A DNA stretch of 64,000 bases from Natronomonas marina (GCF_024298905.1 NZ_CP101154.1:1922001-1986000), one strand, 5' to 3'; counted from the first letter of the stretch, positions 33,940 through 42,722 are shown. Notes: generated by a model from the sequence alone, not told the origin. Translations and numbers: made by a program.

Positions 33940-34565
33940 TCAGGCCACGTTCCGCGAGGTGTCCACCCGCACGTTGTCGGTCAACTCGAGGGTGATGGGT
34001 TCGGTCAGGGCGCGGCCGCCGCGGAACTTCGAGACGACGAGGGTGGACTCGACGGCGTCGGGGGTGACGGTCTGGTCGAGTCTGCGCACCACGTCGGCGA
34101 TGCCGAGCGTGACCTCCCGGCCCAGGTCGTCGCCGACGGTGTGGCAGTGGACGACCGCGATGCTGCCGGTGCGGCGGATGTAGGTGTGCAGGCGGTTGAG
34201 GAACTGCTGGTAGACCTGCGGGTCCCACCGCTCGAGGGGGTTCGCGGGGTCGATGATGGGGTTTTGCTCGGCACCGACCCGGCTGATGGTGCTGCCGACG
34301 TCGTCGAGGTCGGCGTCGGGGTCAGCGTAGGCAATCATCGAGTCCTCGATGTCGAGGTCGGCGCGGTGAAAGGCGTCCCGGACGCTCTCCTCGTTCCGCC
34401 GGGTCGACAGGTACAGCGTCGGCCGCTGGGCAGCGAGGTTGACACCAGGAGTTCGCTCTGCGTGGCGGGCGGGGCGACGACGGCCATGATGGTGCCAGAG
34501 GGGAGGCCACCGTCGAGGTGTTCGTCGACCACCTATACCCCGGTCGCCAGCCGTTCGTGTGACAT
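33940..34565 (-). pseudogene. Broken RecA-superfamily (RAD55-like) ATPase
   Basis: Reading from ATG 34565 gives MSHERLATGV then an in-frame TAG (34533-34535) where a sense codon such as GAG is expected, followed by the in-frame continuation VVDEHLDGGLPSGTIMAVVAPP, a Walker-A-like region without a clear GKT. About 25 codons further on the frame is lost near VSTS, and the conserved continuation AAQRPTLYLSTRRNEES is in a neighbouring frame, consistent with loss of one base near 34440. The rest, to VVSKFRGGRALTEPITLELTDNV, is intact. Two separate lesions indicate a pseudogene. Intact homologues occur in haloarchaea, to my knowledge uncharacterised. Confidence 0.75.
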
Positions 34566-34725
34566 GGCTTGACACGGTTTCTGGGTGGGGACGTATTAAT
34601 CGAACCGTCCGTTTCCAGCCTCGAACCCGGGGCCGCCCCGTCCGTCGGTTCTCCGGTAACACGCGGCCGACGGGACTCCCGGTGACTCGCTCTTCGGGCG
34701 CACACAGTCGGGGGAGGGGCGGAAA

Positions 34726-35292
34726 TCAGTCGGGCGAGTCGCCGTCGGTGGCGTCCGCCGTCCCGTCCCGCCTGTCGGTGTCGTCGACCGGTTCGGCGGG
34801 CACGCCGGCCCACGTCTCGCCCGGTGGCACGTCCTCTGCGACCAGCGAGTTCGCGGCCACCTGTGCGTCGGCGCCGATTTCGACACCCGGCAACACGACT
34901 GCGCCGGCACCGATCATCGCCCGCTCGCCGACCCGCACCTCGCCGGTGCGGTACTCGTCCTGGAGGAACTCGTGACACAGCAGCGTCGCGTCGTAGCCGA
35001 CGATGGCGTCGTCGCCGACCGTGATCAGTTCGGGCCAGAAGACGTCCGGCGTCGACTCCAGGCCCCACGAGACGCCGGATCCGACGGAGACGCCGATTCG
35101 CCGGAGGAGCCAGTTCTTCAGCCGGAGGCTCGGGGAGTGTCGCGCCGCGACGATGAACGCGTAGTTGAACGCGACCCGGAGGGGGTGCTTTGCGTCGGTC
35201 CACGACTGCAGGGAGTTGCCAGGGCCGGGCGTCGGATGCCGGGTCACCCGGCCGTATCGCCCCGTGTCGCCGTCGTCGTCGCGGTCGGTCAC
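34726..35292 (-). CDS. Hexapeptide-repeat acyltransferase
   Basis: About 188 residues. The C-terminal half is a left-handed beta-helix typical of acetyltransferases: ITVGDDAIVGYDATLLCHEF, VRVGERAMIGAGAVVLPGVEIGADAQVAANSLV and the closing EDVPPGETWAGVPAEPV. His in LLCHEF is the likely catalytic base. It probably acetylates a sugar or nucleotide sugar. The start is uncertain: GTG 35292 is chosen as the first plausible codon near the helicase stop; a later GTG would remove about 19 acidic residues. Confidence 0.78.
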   Translation of the reverse strand: MTDRDDDGDTGRYGRVTRHPTPGPGNSLQSWTDAKHPLRVAFNYAFIVAARHSPSLRLKNWLLRRIGVSVGSGVSWGLESTPDVFWPELITVGDDAIVGYDATLLCHEFLQDEYRTGEVRVGERAMIGAGAVVLPGVEIGADAQVAANSLVAEDVPPGETWAGVPAEPVDDTDRRDGTADATDGDSPD

Positions 35293-35323
35293 GGTCCCGA
35301 CATCGGGGCCGGGCCGTTTGAAC

Positions 35324-37195
35324 TTACTCCTCGGCGTCGGTCCCGGCGGCCGGCGCCCTGCCGGCCACCCGTTCGCCGTCGAAGGCGGACGGCTCGCCCT
35401 CCCGGACGCGGACGCCGCGGGCGGCGAGGTGTCGCGTGCGCTGTCGGGCGAACTCCTCCTCGCGGGTGCCGAGAGTCGCCAGCACGTACATCCTGGCCTT
35501 GCCGACGGGCCGCATCGTCCGACCGGCCCGCTGGGCACCCTGTCGGCGCGACCCGCCCAGTCCGGAGGCGGCGACGGCCACCTCGGCGTCCGGCAGGTCG
35601 ATGCCCTCGTCGCCGACCCGGGAGACGACGACGGTGTCCAGCGCCCCGGACCGGAACCGGTCGAACAGCCGGCTCCGCCGGGCGTGGGGCGTCTCGCCGC
35701 TGATGAAGGGAACGCCGAGCGCCTCGGCGATGGACTCGCCCTGGTCGAGGTACTCGACGAAGACGATGGCCTTCGACCCCGGGTGCTCGCGGAGGAGGGC
35801 CGCTATCTCCTGGCTCTTGGCGGGGTTCGTCGCCGCCAGCTGGCGTTTCTCCCGCCCCTCGCTGGCGCCGTACTCGTTTTTGTGCGTCTCGGAGGCCCAC
35901 GGCAGATACCGGAGTTCGACCTCCGGTTCGGCCACGTAGCCCGCCTCGAATAGCGCCTCCCAGTCCGTGCCGATGGGCGGCCCGACGAGCGTGTATATCT
36001 GCTCCTCCAGGTCGTCTTCCCGGATGGGCGTCGCCGTGAGACCGAGCCGGTGCTTGGTCTGGAGGTCGGCGCTGCGGCGACTGACGGGCGAGGGGATGCG
36101 CTGGCACTCGTCGTAGACGATGAGTCCCCACTTGCGGGAGTCGAACAGCGAGCGGTGGCGGTCCATCCCGGCCGTCTGGTAGGTGGCGATGGTGACGGGC
36201 CGTATCTCCTTTACGCCGCCGTGGTACTCGCCGACCTGGTCGGCGGTGAGCGTCGTGTCGGCGAGGATTCGCTCGCGCCACTGGCCCGCCAGTTCCCGCG
36301 ACGGGACGAGTATCAGCGTCTCGCCCTCGACATCGGCCATGACACCGAGCGCGGCGACGGTCTTGCCGGACCCGGGCGGGCCGACGAGGACCCCGGAGTT
36401 CGCGTCGGCGAACCGGGCGACCCAGTCGGCCTGGTAGGGGCGCAACGACAGTTCGAGTTCGACGGGCAGGTCGTCGCCCGTCTCCAGTTCGCGGTGGTCC
36501 TGGACCGGGTAGCCGGCCTCGTAGAGCGTGCGCTTGATCTCGGCGGTGCGGTCGGCGTCGACCCAGGCGGTCTCGTCGTCGATGCGGGCCCGGACGAGGC
36601 CGTCATCGAGGTGCTGCTCGGCGACGTTGCCCAGGAGGTCCGCGCTCTCGGCTTCGAGGACGACGTAGCCGTCCTCGTGAGTCCGCAGCCGGAACCTGTG
36701 GGCCCGCTCCCACTGGTCCTCGATCCACTCCTCGAGGGCTTCGTATCGGCCACCCAGCGCCGACCGGACCGTCGTCAGGAGGTCCGCGAGCGTCTCGGCG
36801 GGCGCGCTCCAGACGTCCTGCTCGCGGACGGTGTAGCGGTAGGCCCCCTCACGGTTCGTCTCCTCGAGGCGGGCGAACTGCGACAGTTGCGCCCGGGTGA
36901 ACTGGACGGGCTGGTCGGCGACTATCTCCCGGCGGTCAGGGAACACCGAGACCCGCTCGCGGGCGGCAGTCTCGCGGTAGTCAGTCGGGAACCACACCAC
37001 GGGGTCGCTGTCGACGTTTAGCCGCTCGATCCGGCCGTCGGCGACCAGGCCCTCGAGCGCCTCGACGGCCGCTGCCTGCGAGCAGTCCGCCACGCGTGCC
37101 ACCTCCGTCGCCGTGACGACGGGGCGGGTCCGGTCCTCGAGGGCGTCGTAGAAGGCGTCGACGTCGACCGCCGGCTCGTCCGCGTTCTCGGTCAC
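35324..37195 (-). CDS. XPB-type DNA repair helicase
   Basis: A 623-residue superfamily 2 helicase. An N-terminal region of about 230 residues has a winged-helix-like start (VVTATEVARVADCSQAAAVEALEGLVADGRI) and a damage-recognition-like domain. The motor has Walker A GPPGSGKT, motif II VYDECQR, motif III GLTATP and motif VI QRAGRTMRPV. XPB homologues unwind DNA in nucleotide excision repair with Bax1-type nucleases; none is adjacent. The start is GTG 37195; an ATG upstream would add a non-family tail. Confidence 0.88.
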   Translation of the reverse strand: MTENADEPAVDVDAFYDALEDRTRPVVTATEVARVADCSQAAAVEALEGLVADGRIERLNVDSDPVVWFPTDYRETAARERVSVFPDRREIVADQPVQFTRAQLSQFARLEETNREGAYRYTVREQDVWSAPAETLADLLTTVRSALGGRYEALEEWIEDQWERAHRFRLRTHEDGYVVLEAESADLLGNVAEQHLDDGLVRARIDDETAWVDADRTAEIKRTLYEAGYPVQDHRELETGDDLPVELELSLRPYQADWVARFADANSGVLVGPPGSGKTVAALGVMADVEGETLILVPSRELAGQWRERILADTTLTADQVGEYHGGVKEIRPVTIATYQTAGMDRHRSLFDSRKWGLIVYDECQRIPSPVSRRSADLQTKHRLGLTATPIREDDLEEQIYTLVGPPIGTDWEALFEAGYVAEPEVELRYLPWASETHKNEYGASEGREKRQLAATNPAKSQEIAALLREHPGSKAIVFVEYLDQGESIAEALGVPFISGETPHARRSRLFDRFRSGALDTVVVSRVGDEGIDLPDAEVAVAASGLGGSRRQGAQRAGRTMRPVGKARMYVLATLGTREEEFARQRTRHLAARGVRVREGEPSAFDGERVAGRAPAAGTDAEE

Positions 37196-37300
37196 TACCC
37201 CCCGGTAGGCGACGGGCGGATAAAAGCGCCCCGCGTCGGGACGGCCGCACCGACGACCGACGGAGGAACCGTTTACTCGCTGGGGTGCGAAGCGACGGTC

Positions 37301-37564
37301 GTGCTCAATCTGAACGTCGATTCCTTCATGGTCGAGTTCAAGGACGGAAGCATCGAGAACGTCGGCGCCCCGAACAAGTCGGCGTCGGCCAAACTGTTCG
37401 ACGTGGAGGACGTCGAGGCCAGGGCGTTCGGCGACAGCCAGGTCAAACTCGTCGCGTCCGACGCCGACGGTAACGAGGTTCAGGTCGCGCTGTTCCCGGA
37501 GCAGGCCGAGGCCGTCGTCGAGGACGTCGAGGCGCTGCGGGAGGAGGGCCCCGTCTTCGAGTGA
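37301..37564 (+). CDS. Small conserved haloarchaeal protein
   Basis: An 87-residue acidic beta-rich protein (NVDSFMVEFKDGSIENVGAPNKSASAKLF, QVALFPEQAEAVVEDVEALREEG). GTG 37301 is the likeliest start because the conserved strand begins at LNLNVDSF; ATG 37328 is the alternative. Divergent from the XPB-type helicase. No function is known to me. Confidence 0.65.
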   Translation: MLNLNVDSFMVEFKDGSIENVGAPNKSASAKLFDVEDVEARAFGDSQVKLVASDADGNEVQVALFPEQAEAVVEDVEALREEGPVFE

Positions 37565-37692
37565 CGGCGACGCCACTCGCCGTCTCGAAACGGGTGACGC
37601 GGCCCGCACGGCCCGAGTTCGGGCCACGGACCACGCCTGAACGGGAGCGTTAAGGTGAGGTGGGGTGGGGAACGGGTCGGGAACGGGGTTCC

Positions 37693-37786
37693 CGGTAGGG
37701 CGCTGGCGAGAGTTCGTCGCCGAGTGTCAGAGGCTCGTGTCAATGGGCATCGACCAGTCGTCGTCCCAGCGCATCCGCCCCTACCG
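37693..37786. ncRNA. Possible structured RNA in a 323-base intergenic region
   Basis: CGGTAGGG (37693-37700) pairs with CCCTACCG at the other end, and CGCTGG pairs with CCAGCG just inside, giving a long closing stem broken only by a one-sided 7-base bulge (CATCCGC). The enclosed 55-60 bases can form small hairpins such as CGAG...CTCG. No protein frame fits the region. A GCCTAA-CTGA-TTAGGC hairpin follows at 37809-37824. Strand unknown; a GTTAAGG-like element lies about 45 bases left. Not tRNA, 5S, RNase P or SRP RNA. Confidence 0.4.
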
Positions 37787-37887
37787 ACCGTTGGGGGTTG
37801 TGCCTGGTGCCTAACTGATTAGGCGGACGCGGGTGTGTCGGCTCCGAGGCCGGCAGGCTTTTTCTCCAGGGGGGTGGAGAATCGGGT

Positions 37888-38178
37888 ATGAGCGACCTGG
37901 ACCTCGACCTGCAGACCGCCGAGGGGGAACTCGACGAACCGGACCCGAGCGGCCGGGTCGTCCTCGGCGTTCTGGACGGCTCGACCGACGACGAGGAGTG
38001 GATCGAGCACGTCGAGAACGACGACGTGCTCGTGTTGAACGTCGAAGGGGACCTCAACGAGCTCGCCGCAGGCTTCGCCCGCGAGGTCCGCGACATGGGC
38101 GGGGAACTGATGCACTTCAGGGACTTCCTGGTCATCTCGCCGCCCGGCCGCGACATCGACACCGACCGGCTCAGCTGA
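37888..38178 (+). CDS. Conserved haloarchaeal protein (DUF5779-like)
   Basis: A 96-residue protein: GRVVLGVLDGSTDDEEWIEHV, DVLVLNVEGDLNELAAGFAREVRDMGGELMHFRDFLVISPPG. I associate this pattern with the haloarchaeal family DUF5779, uncharacterised. Its 3' end overlaps the convergent VOC gene by 8 bases. Confidence 0.75.
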   Translation: MSDLDLDLQTAEGELDEPDPSGRVVLGVLDGSTDDEEWIEHVENDDVLVLNVEGDLNELAAGFAREVRDMGGELMHFRDFLVISPPGRDIDTDRLS

Positions 38179-38866
38179 GGAGCGTCAGGTAGTGGCCGTC
38201 GGGATCGCGGATGCGGATACCGTCCTCGACGCGCTCGCGTTTCGTCACCCGCGCAGCGACGCTGTCGGCGACCGTCTCCGGGTCGTCGGCCGTCAGGCCC
38301 ACGTCGACGTGGACGCCGCCGCGTGCGTCCGCCAGTCCCAGGTGTGGCTCCCACAGTTCGATGTCGAACGGCCCGGTCGTCAGCCGGGTCCGCCTGCGGT
38401 CCTCCCCCCGGTCGACCACCTCGAAGCCCAGGTCGGTGTAGAACTGCTCCGATTCGGGGAGGTCCTCGACCTCGAAGACCACTTCGAAGACGCCCTCCAG
38501 CCTCCGTTCCGTGGCGTCGGACTCGCCCGCACCGGCTATCTCGACGCAGTTGCCCTCCGGGTCGTAGAAGTACAGCGAGCGCATCCCGCCGAAGTCCACC
38601 TCCTGGAGGTCGAAGGCGCTCTCGAGGTGGTCCCACCAGGCGTCGTAGGCGCCGGCCGGACAGGCCAGCGCGTAGTGTGTGTGGAGCCCACCGCGGGGAA
38701 CCCCGTCGGGGCGGCGAAGCCGGAGTTGCCCGCCCGTCCCGACGTCGAGGGCTACCTCCCGGTCCGTGTCCCACGCGACCGGAACGTCGAGGTGCTCCCG
38801 GTAGAAGTCGACCACCGGGTCGACGCGCTTGACCTCGAGGGCCAGCCAGCGACACGCTCGAAGCAT
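38171..38866 (-). CDS. Two-domain VOC-superfamily (glyoxalase/dioxygenase-like) protein
   Basis: A 231-residue protein with two vicinal-oxygen-chelate halves, each ending with a family strand: LYFYDPEGNCVEIAG for the first and IRIRDPDGHYLTLL for the second. Metal ligands are suggested by His/Glu pairs (LHTHYALACP and VEIAG; DIELWEPH and GVHVDVGL). Such proteins are glyoxalases, ring-cleaving dioxygenases or resistance proteins; the substrate is unknown. Confidence 0.85.
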   Translation of the reverse strand: MLRACRWLALEVKRVDPVVDFYREHLDVPVAWDTDREVALDVGTGGQLRLRRPDGVPRGGLHTHYALACPAGAYDAWWDHLESAFDLQEVDFGGMRSLYFYDPEGNCVEIAGAGESDATERRLEGVFEVVFEVEDLPESEQFYTDLGFEVVDRGEDRRRTRLTTGPFDIELWEPHLGLADARGGVHVDVGLTADDPETVADSVAARVTKRERVEDGIRIRDPDGHYLTLLS

Positions 38867-38958
38867 GCTTCGATATCGTCGTCGCCCCCGATAAAGCCCG
38901 GGCACGCCGAACTGCCGGCACTGCGGAATTTAAGCCGTCGGGACACGAACCGGAGCGC

Positions 38959-39624
38959 ATGGGAATGAAAGGCAGCGGAGCGGCCGAGTTGACCGAGATC
39001 GACCGCTTCGAGGGCGGCGTCGGCTGGCTCGCCTACCCCGGGGAGACGATGCAGCGGGCCTCCCACGCCGTCGAGAGCGGCGGGAAACTGTGGGTGATCG
39101 ACCCGGTCGACGCCGACGGCGTCGACGACCTGCTCGCCGAGTACGGCGATGTCGGCGGCGTCGTGGTCCTGCTGGACCGTCACAAGCGGGACTCGGCGGC
39201 GGTCGCCGACCGCCACGACGTGCCCGTCTACGTCCCGGAGTGGATGAGCGGCGTCGAGTCCGACATCGACGCACCCGTCGTCCGGTTCGAGGAGGGTGTC
39301 GGCGAGTTCGCCCTCGACATCGTCGTCGACAACCCATTCTGGCAGGAGGGGGCGCTGTTCGACGGCGAGACGCTCGTCGTCCCGGAGGCGCTGGGGACGG
39401 TGTCGTACTTCCGGGCACCGGGCGAGCGACTCGGCGTCCACCCGATGCTGCGTGCGGTGCCGCCCCGGTCGCTGCTGGAGTACGACGCCGACCGCTTGCT
39501 CGTCGGGCACGGCGAAGGCGTCTTCGAGGACGTCCGGGGCGTCATCCGGGAGGCTATCGACGGCTCGCGCAGGAAGATGGTGCCGCTGTACCTCGACAAC
39601 CTCCGCGGATTCATCGGTCTCTGA
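38959..39624 (+). CDS. Conserved haloarchaeal protein with metallo-beta-lactamase-like architecture
   Basis: A 221-residue protein with strands and turns in the order of a metallo-beta-lactamase fold: GKLWVIDPVDADGVDDLLAEYGDVGGVVVLLDRHKRDSAAVADRH, then EGALFDGETLVVPEALGTVSYF and DRLLVGHGEGVFEDV. The usual HxHxDH motif is replaced by LLDRHKRDSAAVADRH, so metal binding and activity may be lost or altered. It lies directly before the CHAT protease gene, 52 bases apart, same strand. Confidence 0.7.
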   Translation: MGMKGSGAAELTEIDRFEGGVGWLAYPGETMQRASHAVESGGKLWVIDPVDADGVDDLLAEYGDVGGVVVLLDRHKRDSAAVADRHDVPVYVPEWMSGVESDIDAPVVRFEEGVGEFALDIVVDNPFWQEGALFDGETLVVPEALGTVSYFRAPGERLGVHPMLRAVPPRSLLEYDADRLLVGHGEGVFEDVRGVIREAIDGSRRKMVPLYLDNLRGFIGL

Positions 39625-39642
39625 TAAAGTAGTACAGCCCGA

Positions 39643-39652
39643 TAGGTTTTTC
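39643..39652 (+). promoter_or_regulatory. TATA-like promoter of the CHAT gene
   Basis: TAGGTTTTTC, 25-34 bases before ATG 39677, suggesting the CHAT gene has its own leaderless transcript. Confidence 0.5.
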
Positions 39653-39676
39653 TTCCTGATAGTTTTCAGTGCATGC

Positions 39677-41725
39677 ATGGCCGTCGGTGACGGACGAGTG
39701 AGCGGCGACGCAGCCAGGGTCTCCGTCGAGACGCCCCCGGAGGGCGGTGTCCGTATCAACGACCGCATCGACCGGCGAAACTACACGATACGAACCGGCG
39801 GCGGGGTCTCGCCCGTCCCGGCGGACGGCGACCGATTCCGGTACCCCACGGACGTCACCATCGCCCTCTCGACGGACCATCTGGAGTTCGTTCCGACGGG
39901 TGCGTCGTTCGTTCACGGGCCCGACAACATGACCGAGGTGGAGCTGTTCGGCCACGAGGCGTTCCCGGCGGGGACCTACACCGTCGAACTGTCCGGGCCG
40001 CTGAAGCTCTACGCCGAAGTGCCCGGCCCCTTCGAGGTCGAAAACCGGGTCGACAACGTGTTGATCGACCTTCCGGAGCCGCGGACGGTCGTCGTCGGGG
40101 CCCGCTCGCACCACGAACGACCGGCCGCCACCGTCACGACCACCGAGGACCCCTGCGACGTGATGCGCGCGGTGTCGACGTTCGGGACCGAACTCAAGAC
40201 CCGAGGCAGCAAGCGCTCGTATCCGACGCTCCGTGGCCATCCGCCCGCAATCGAGGTCGGCGGGGAGCTTTCGATCCCGTCCGGGCTCGAATCGCCCGAG
40301 GGGAACGTACGCCTCGAGGTACCGCCCGAACTCGAGTACGTGCTGCCCGCGGCGCCGCTGTCGTACTACCTCGAAGCGCCGGTCCGACAGTCGGACACCC
40401 CTGCGCTGGTCGTCGAGGGGACGCGCCACCGACTCGACGGCGGCGACGGGTTCGAGCGGGCCGTCGAGCGGACCCTCAAGCGGAGTTTCTTCCTGGACTG
40501 CCTCGTCAGGACCGAAGGGCAGCGGGACGTCATGCTGTTCGAACGGGAGGTCCTCGACGGAACCCTCGGCGTGGACATCGAGACCCTCCACGGTCGGCCC
40601 CCGGCCGAACGCCTCGAGGCGTACCTCGACGTTCCCTACGGGACCATCGAGGAGCACCTCCCCGACTGGAATCTGACGGCCCACGTCCAGCCGAGTCGGC
40701 AGGGCATCGAGGCGATACCCTTCCTCGCAAACGACCTCGCAGTGGTACGAACCCACGACGGGCCGACGCCCCGCGGCGACGCGCCGGAGGGGGAGAGCGA
40801 GACAGCCGACGGGTGTGCGAGCGTGGTCCGACCACCGGGTGCGGACTCGCTGGCACAGGCCTGGGTCGGGCCGGGCGTCCCCATCGGCGCCAGCAAGGCG
40901 ACGCCGCAGGCCTACCGGAACTGGATGGAGCGCGAGCCGGCCGACGACGAGGTCCAGGTGGCGGTCGTCTGTAACGACGAGGAGATGCTAGAGGAGGGCG
41001 ACACGGCCCGTGGCGCCTACGGGTCGAACCTGAACCTGCCGTTCGAGGTTACCTTCCACGACGACCTCGACACCGAGAGCCTCCGTCTCGTCTTCGAGTC
41101 CGACCTCGATTACGTCCACTACGTCGGTCACGTCGGCGAGGGCGGATTCGAGTGCGCCGACGGCGCCCTCGACATCGCGGCACTGGAGGAGGTGGGCGTC
41201 GACATCGCGTTCCTGAACGCGTGTCGGTCCTACGAACAGGGGTACAGACTCATAGAGAAGGGCGCCGTCGCAAGCGTCGTGACGTTCGACGAGGTGCTCG
41301 ACGAGGGGGCGCTCCGTATCGGGAAGACGATGGCCCGCCTCCTCAACCGGGGGTTTCCCCTGTACGGGGCACTTGCCATCGCCAGACGGTGCAGCATCGT
41401 CGGCTCACAGTACCTCGTCGTCGGCGACGGCAACGCCGACATCGCACAGCCGAGGGGACTCATCCCGTGGGTCGCCGAAGTCGAGTCGGTCGGGGCCGAC
41501 GAGTACCGGGTGCAGGTCACGCCGCACCTCTCGGGGTCGGGCGGGATGGGCGCGCAGTTCCGCCCGGGCGTCGGCGAGGATCCGTCGGTGTTTCTCGTCC
41601 CCAAGGATCTGCCCGAAGTGCGGACGACCGCCGACCGACTCCGGGAGTACCTCGAATCGGCCTCCTTCCCCGTCTTCGTCGACGGGGAGTTCGTCTGGAG
41701 TAGCGACGCAGCCGAACGGTTCTGA
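39677..41725 (+). CDS. CHAT-domain (caspase-like) protease
   Basis: A 682-residue protein. The C-terminal part has the CHAT/caspase dyad: DYVHYVGHVGEGGFE with His485 in the G-H motif, and DIAFLNACRSYEQGY with Cys516. The N-terminal approximately 400 residues are beta-rich (DVTIALSTDHLEFVPTG, GTYTVELSGPLKLYAEVPGPF) with no known sensor domain; no TPRs are evident. CHAT proteases cut specific partner proteins, often to trigger cell-death or defence responses. It converges, 7 bases away, on a gene for a 43-residue membrane peptide. Confidence 0.82.
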   Translation: MAVGDGRVSGDAARVSVETPPEGGVRINDRIDRRNYTIRTGGGVSPVPADGDRFRYPTDVTIALSTDHLEFVPTGASFVHGPDNMTEVELFGHEAFPAGTYTVELSGPLKLYAEVPGPFEVENRVDNVLIDLPEPRTVVVGARSHHERPAATVTTTEDPCDVMRAVSTFGTELKTRGSKRSYPTLRGHPPAIEVGGELSIPSGLESPEGNVRLEVPPELEYVLPAAPLSYYLEAPVRQSDTPALVVEGTRHRLDGGDGFERAVERTLKRSFFLDCLVRTEGQRDVMLFEREVLDGTLGVDIETLHGRPPAERLEAYLDVPYGTIEEHLPDWNLTAHVQPSRQGIEAIPFLANDLAVVRTHDGPTPRGDAPEGESETADGCASVVRPPGADSLAQAWVGPGVPIGASKATPQAYRNWMEREPADDEVQVAVVCNDEEMLEEGDTARGAYGSNLNLPFEVTFHDDLDTESLRLVFESDLDYVHYVGHVGEGGFECADGALDIAALEEVGVDIAFLNACRSYEQGYRLIEKGAVASVVTFDEVLDEGALRIGKTMARLLNRGFPLYGALAIARRCSIVGSQYLVVGDGNADIAQPRGLIPWVAEVESVGADEYRVQVTPHLSGSGGMGAQFRPGVGEDPSVFLVPKDLPEVRTTADRLREYLESASFPVFVDGEFVWSSDAAERF

Positions 41726-41732
41726 AGCCGGA

Positions 41733-41864
41733 TCAGGGCCCGCCGTGCCCGTCGCCGTTGGCGATGACAGTCCCGACCTGGGACAACAACAGCATCAGCG
41801 TAAACAGGGCGCTGGTCAGCCTCGGGTGGTCGGCCAGGAACTGTTTGATCGCCTTTTTCGACAT
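41733..41864 (-). CDS. 43-residue single-helix membrane peptide (DUF7503-like)
   Basis: The peptide has a basic N-terminus (MSKKAIKQFLADHP), one strongly hydrophobic helix (TSALFTLMLLLSQVGTVIA) and a short polar tail NGDGHGGP. It resembles haloarchaeal DUF7503 proteins. ATG 41864 is chosen because the preceding in-frame residues are non-hydrophobic and a TATA-like AAGCTTAT lies 27-34 bases upstream of it. It stops 7 bases from the convergent CHAT protease gene. Signal peptide, toxin-like peptide and membrane effector are all possible. Confidence 0.72.
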   Translation of the reverse strand: MSKKAIKQFLADHPRLTSALFTLMLLLSQVGTVIANGDGHGGP

Positions 41865-41890
41865 ATTCGATTCAGTCCCGTGTCGAAGCA

Positions 41891-41898
41891 ATAAGCTT
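41891..41898 (-). promoter_or_regulatory. TATA-like promoter of the small membrane peptide gene
   Basis: AAGCTTAT on the minus strand, 27-34 bases before ATG 41864, in a locally AT-rich stretch. Confidence 0.5.
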
Positions 41899-42031
41899 TT
41901 TGTAGCCCTTTCTCCCGTTGTCATCGTTTCGCACAACAAACGAACGGCTGGTCGCCGTTCAAGTTAATACAGTAAATTTTTTCCCGCAAGGAAACCGACA
42001 GCGTTAGGGACGACAGGTCCGAACGGACGGT

Positions 42032-42445
42032 GTGGTCTACATCACACGCGGCCTGCTGACGGCACTCCTGGATCTGGGGGCCGACAGGGACCCCTCCTCG
42101 GTGACCGTCTCGCTGGCGGTGACGGCGGCCGGCGAACTCGACGCCGACCTCCCGGCGGAGGCGTCGGTGTTCACCGACATGTACCTGCCCGATACGGGCG
42201 AGTCGGTGACTGCGGTCTTCGGGATGGATCTCTCGACGCCCGGCTCGGCGGGGCGGTTCGTCACGCATCCGGAGGGTCCGCTGGCGCTGACCAAGCGGGA
42301 CGACCTCCACGAAGTCGTCTTCGTCGCCGTCCCGCCGTACGACGACGACTGCGTCGGTGCCTTCGACCGCTCCGGCGAGCAGCTGCCGATAGACGTCCTC
42401 GACGTGGCCCCACCCCACGGGACCATCGAGGACTACTCGAGGTAA
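42032..42445 (+). CDS. Conserved haloarchaeal protein near the CHAT locus
   Basis: A 137-residue protein starting at GTG: VYITRGLLTALLDLGADRDP, VSLAVTAAGELDADLPAEASVFTDMYLPDTG, AVFGMDLSTPGSAGRFVTHPEG and ALTKRDDLHEVVFVAVPPYDDD. The alternating strands suggest an alpha/beta fold; I recognise relatives in haloarchaea but no function. It converges on a ribbon-helix-helix gene with a 13-base overlap. Confidence 0.68.
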   Translation: MVYITRGLLTALLDLGADRDPSSVTVSLAVTAAGELDADLPAEASVFTDMYLPDTGESVTAVFGMDLSTPGSAGRFVTHPEGPLALTKRDDLHEVVFVAVPPYDDDCVGAFDRSGEQLPIDVLDVAPPHGTIEDYSR

Positions 42446-42642
42446 CCGAGATCCTGTAGCTGGTCGGTTATCTCCTCGAACTCCGCCTCCGTCAGTTCGC
42501 CGGACTGCTGGTGCTGGATGACGATGCTCCGCAGCAGGAACCGCACCAGATCGCTGGTCGACGAGAAGCTGGTCCCCTCGATGGTCTCCTCGACGCGGTC
42601 GGCGAGGTCCTTCGGAATCGAGACGGTCGTGTAATCCGTCAT
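42433..42642 (-). CDS. Ribbon-helix-helix transcription regulator
   Basis: A 69-residue protein: DYTTVSIPKDLADRVEETIEGTSFSSTSDLVRFLLRSIVI is a CopG/MetJ-type strand-helix-helix, followed by a short acidic helix. It would bind DNA as a dimer. ATG 42642 gives the fold directly; an upstream ATG at 42669 would add nine residues. No toxin gene is coupled to it. Confidence 0.85.
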   Translation of the reverse strand: MTDYTTVSIPKDLADRVEETIEGTSFSSTSDLVRFLLRSIVIQHQQSGELTEAEFEEITDQLQDLGYLE

Positions 42643-42722
42643 ACCGGCCGGGAGGGGCGCCGTCGGCATAGACGTTGGCAAGTCGTGTGCCTTTACGGTG
42701 GTGAACGTCCAAGGAGACGGAA

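Noticed and set aside
34533-34535. TAG codon in the RecA-like gene as possible pyrrolysine or other recoding
   Set aside because: Haloarchaea are not known to use pyrrolysine, and a second lesion (frameshift) follows, so decay or sequencing error is simpler.
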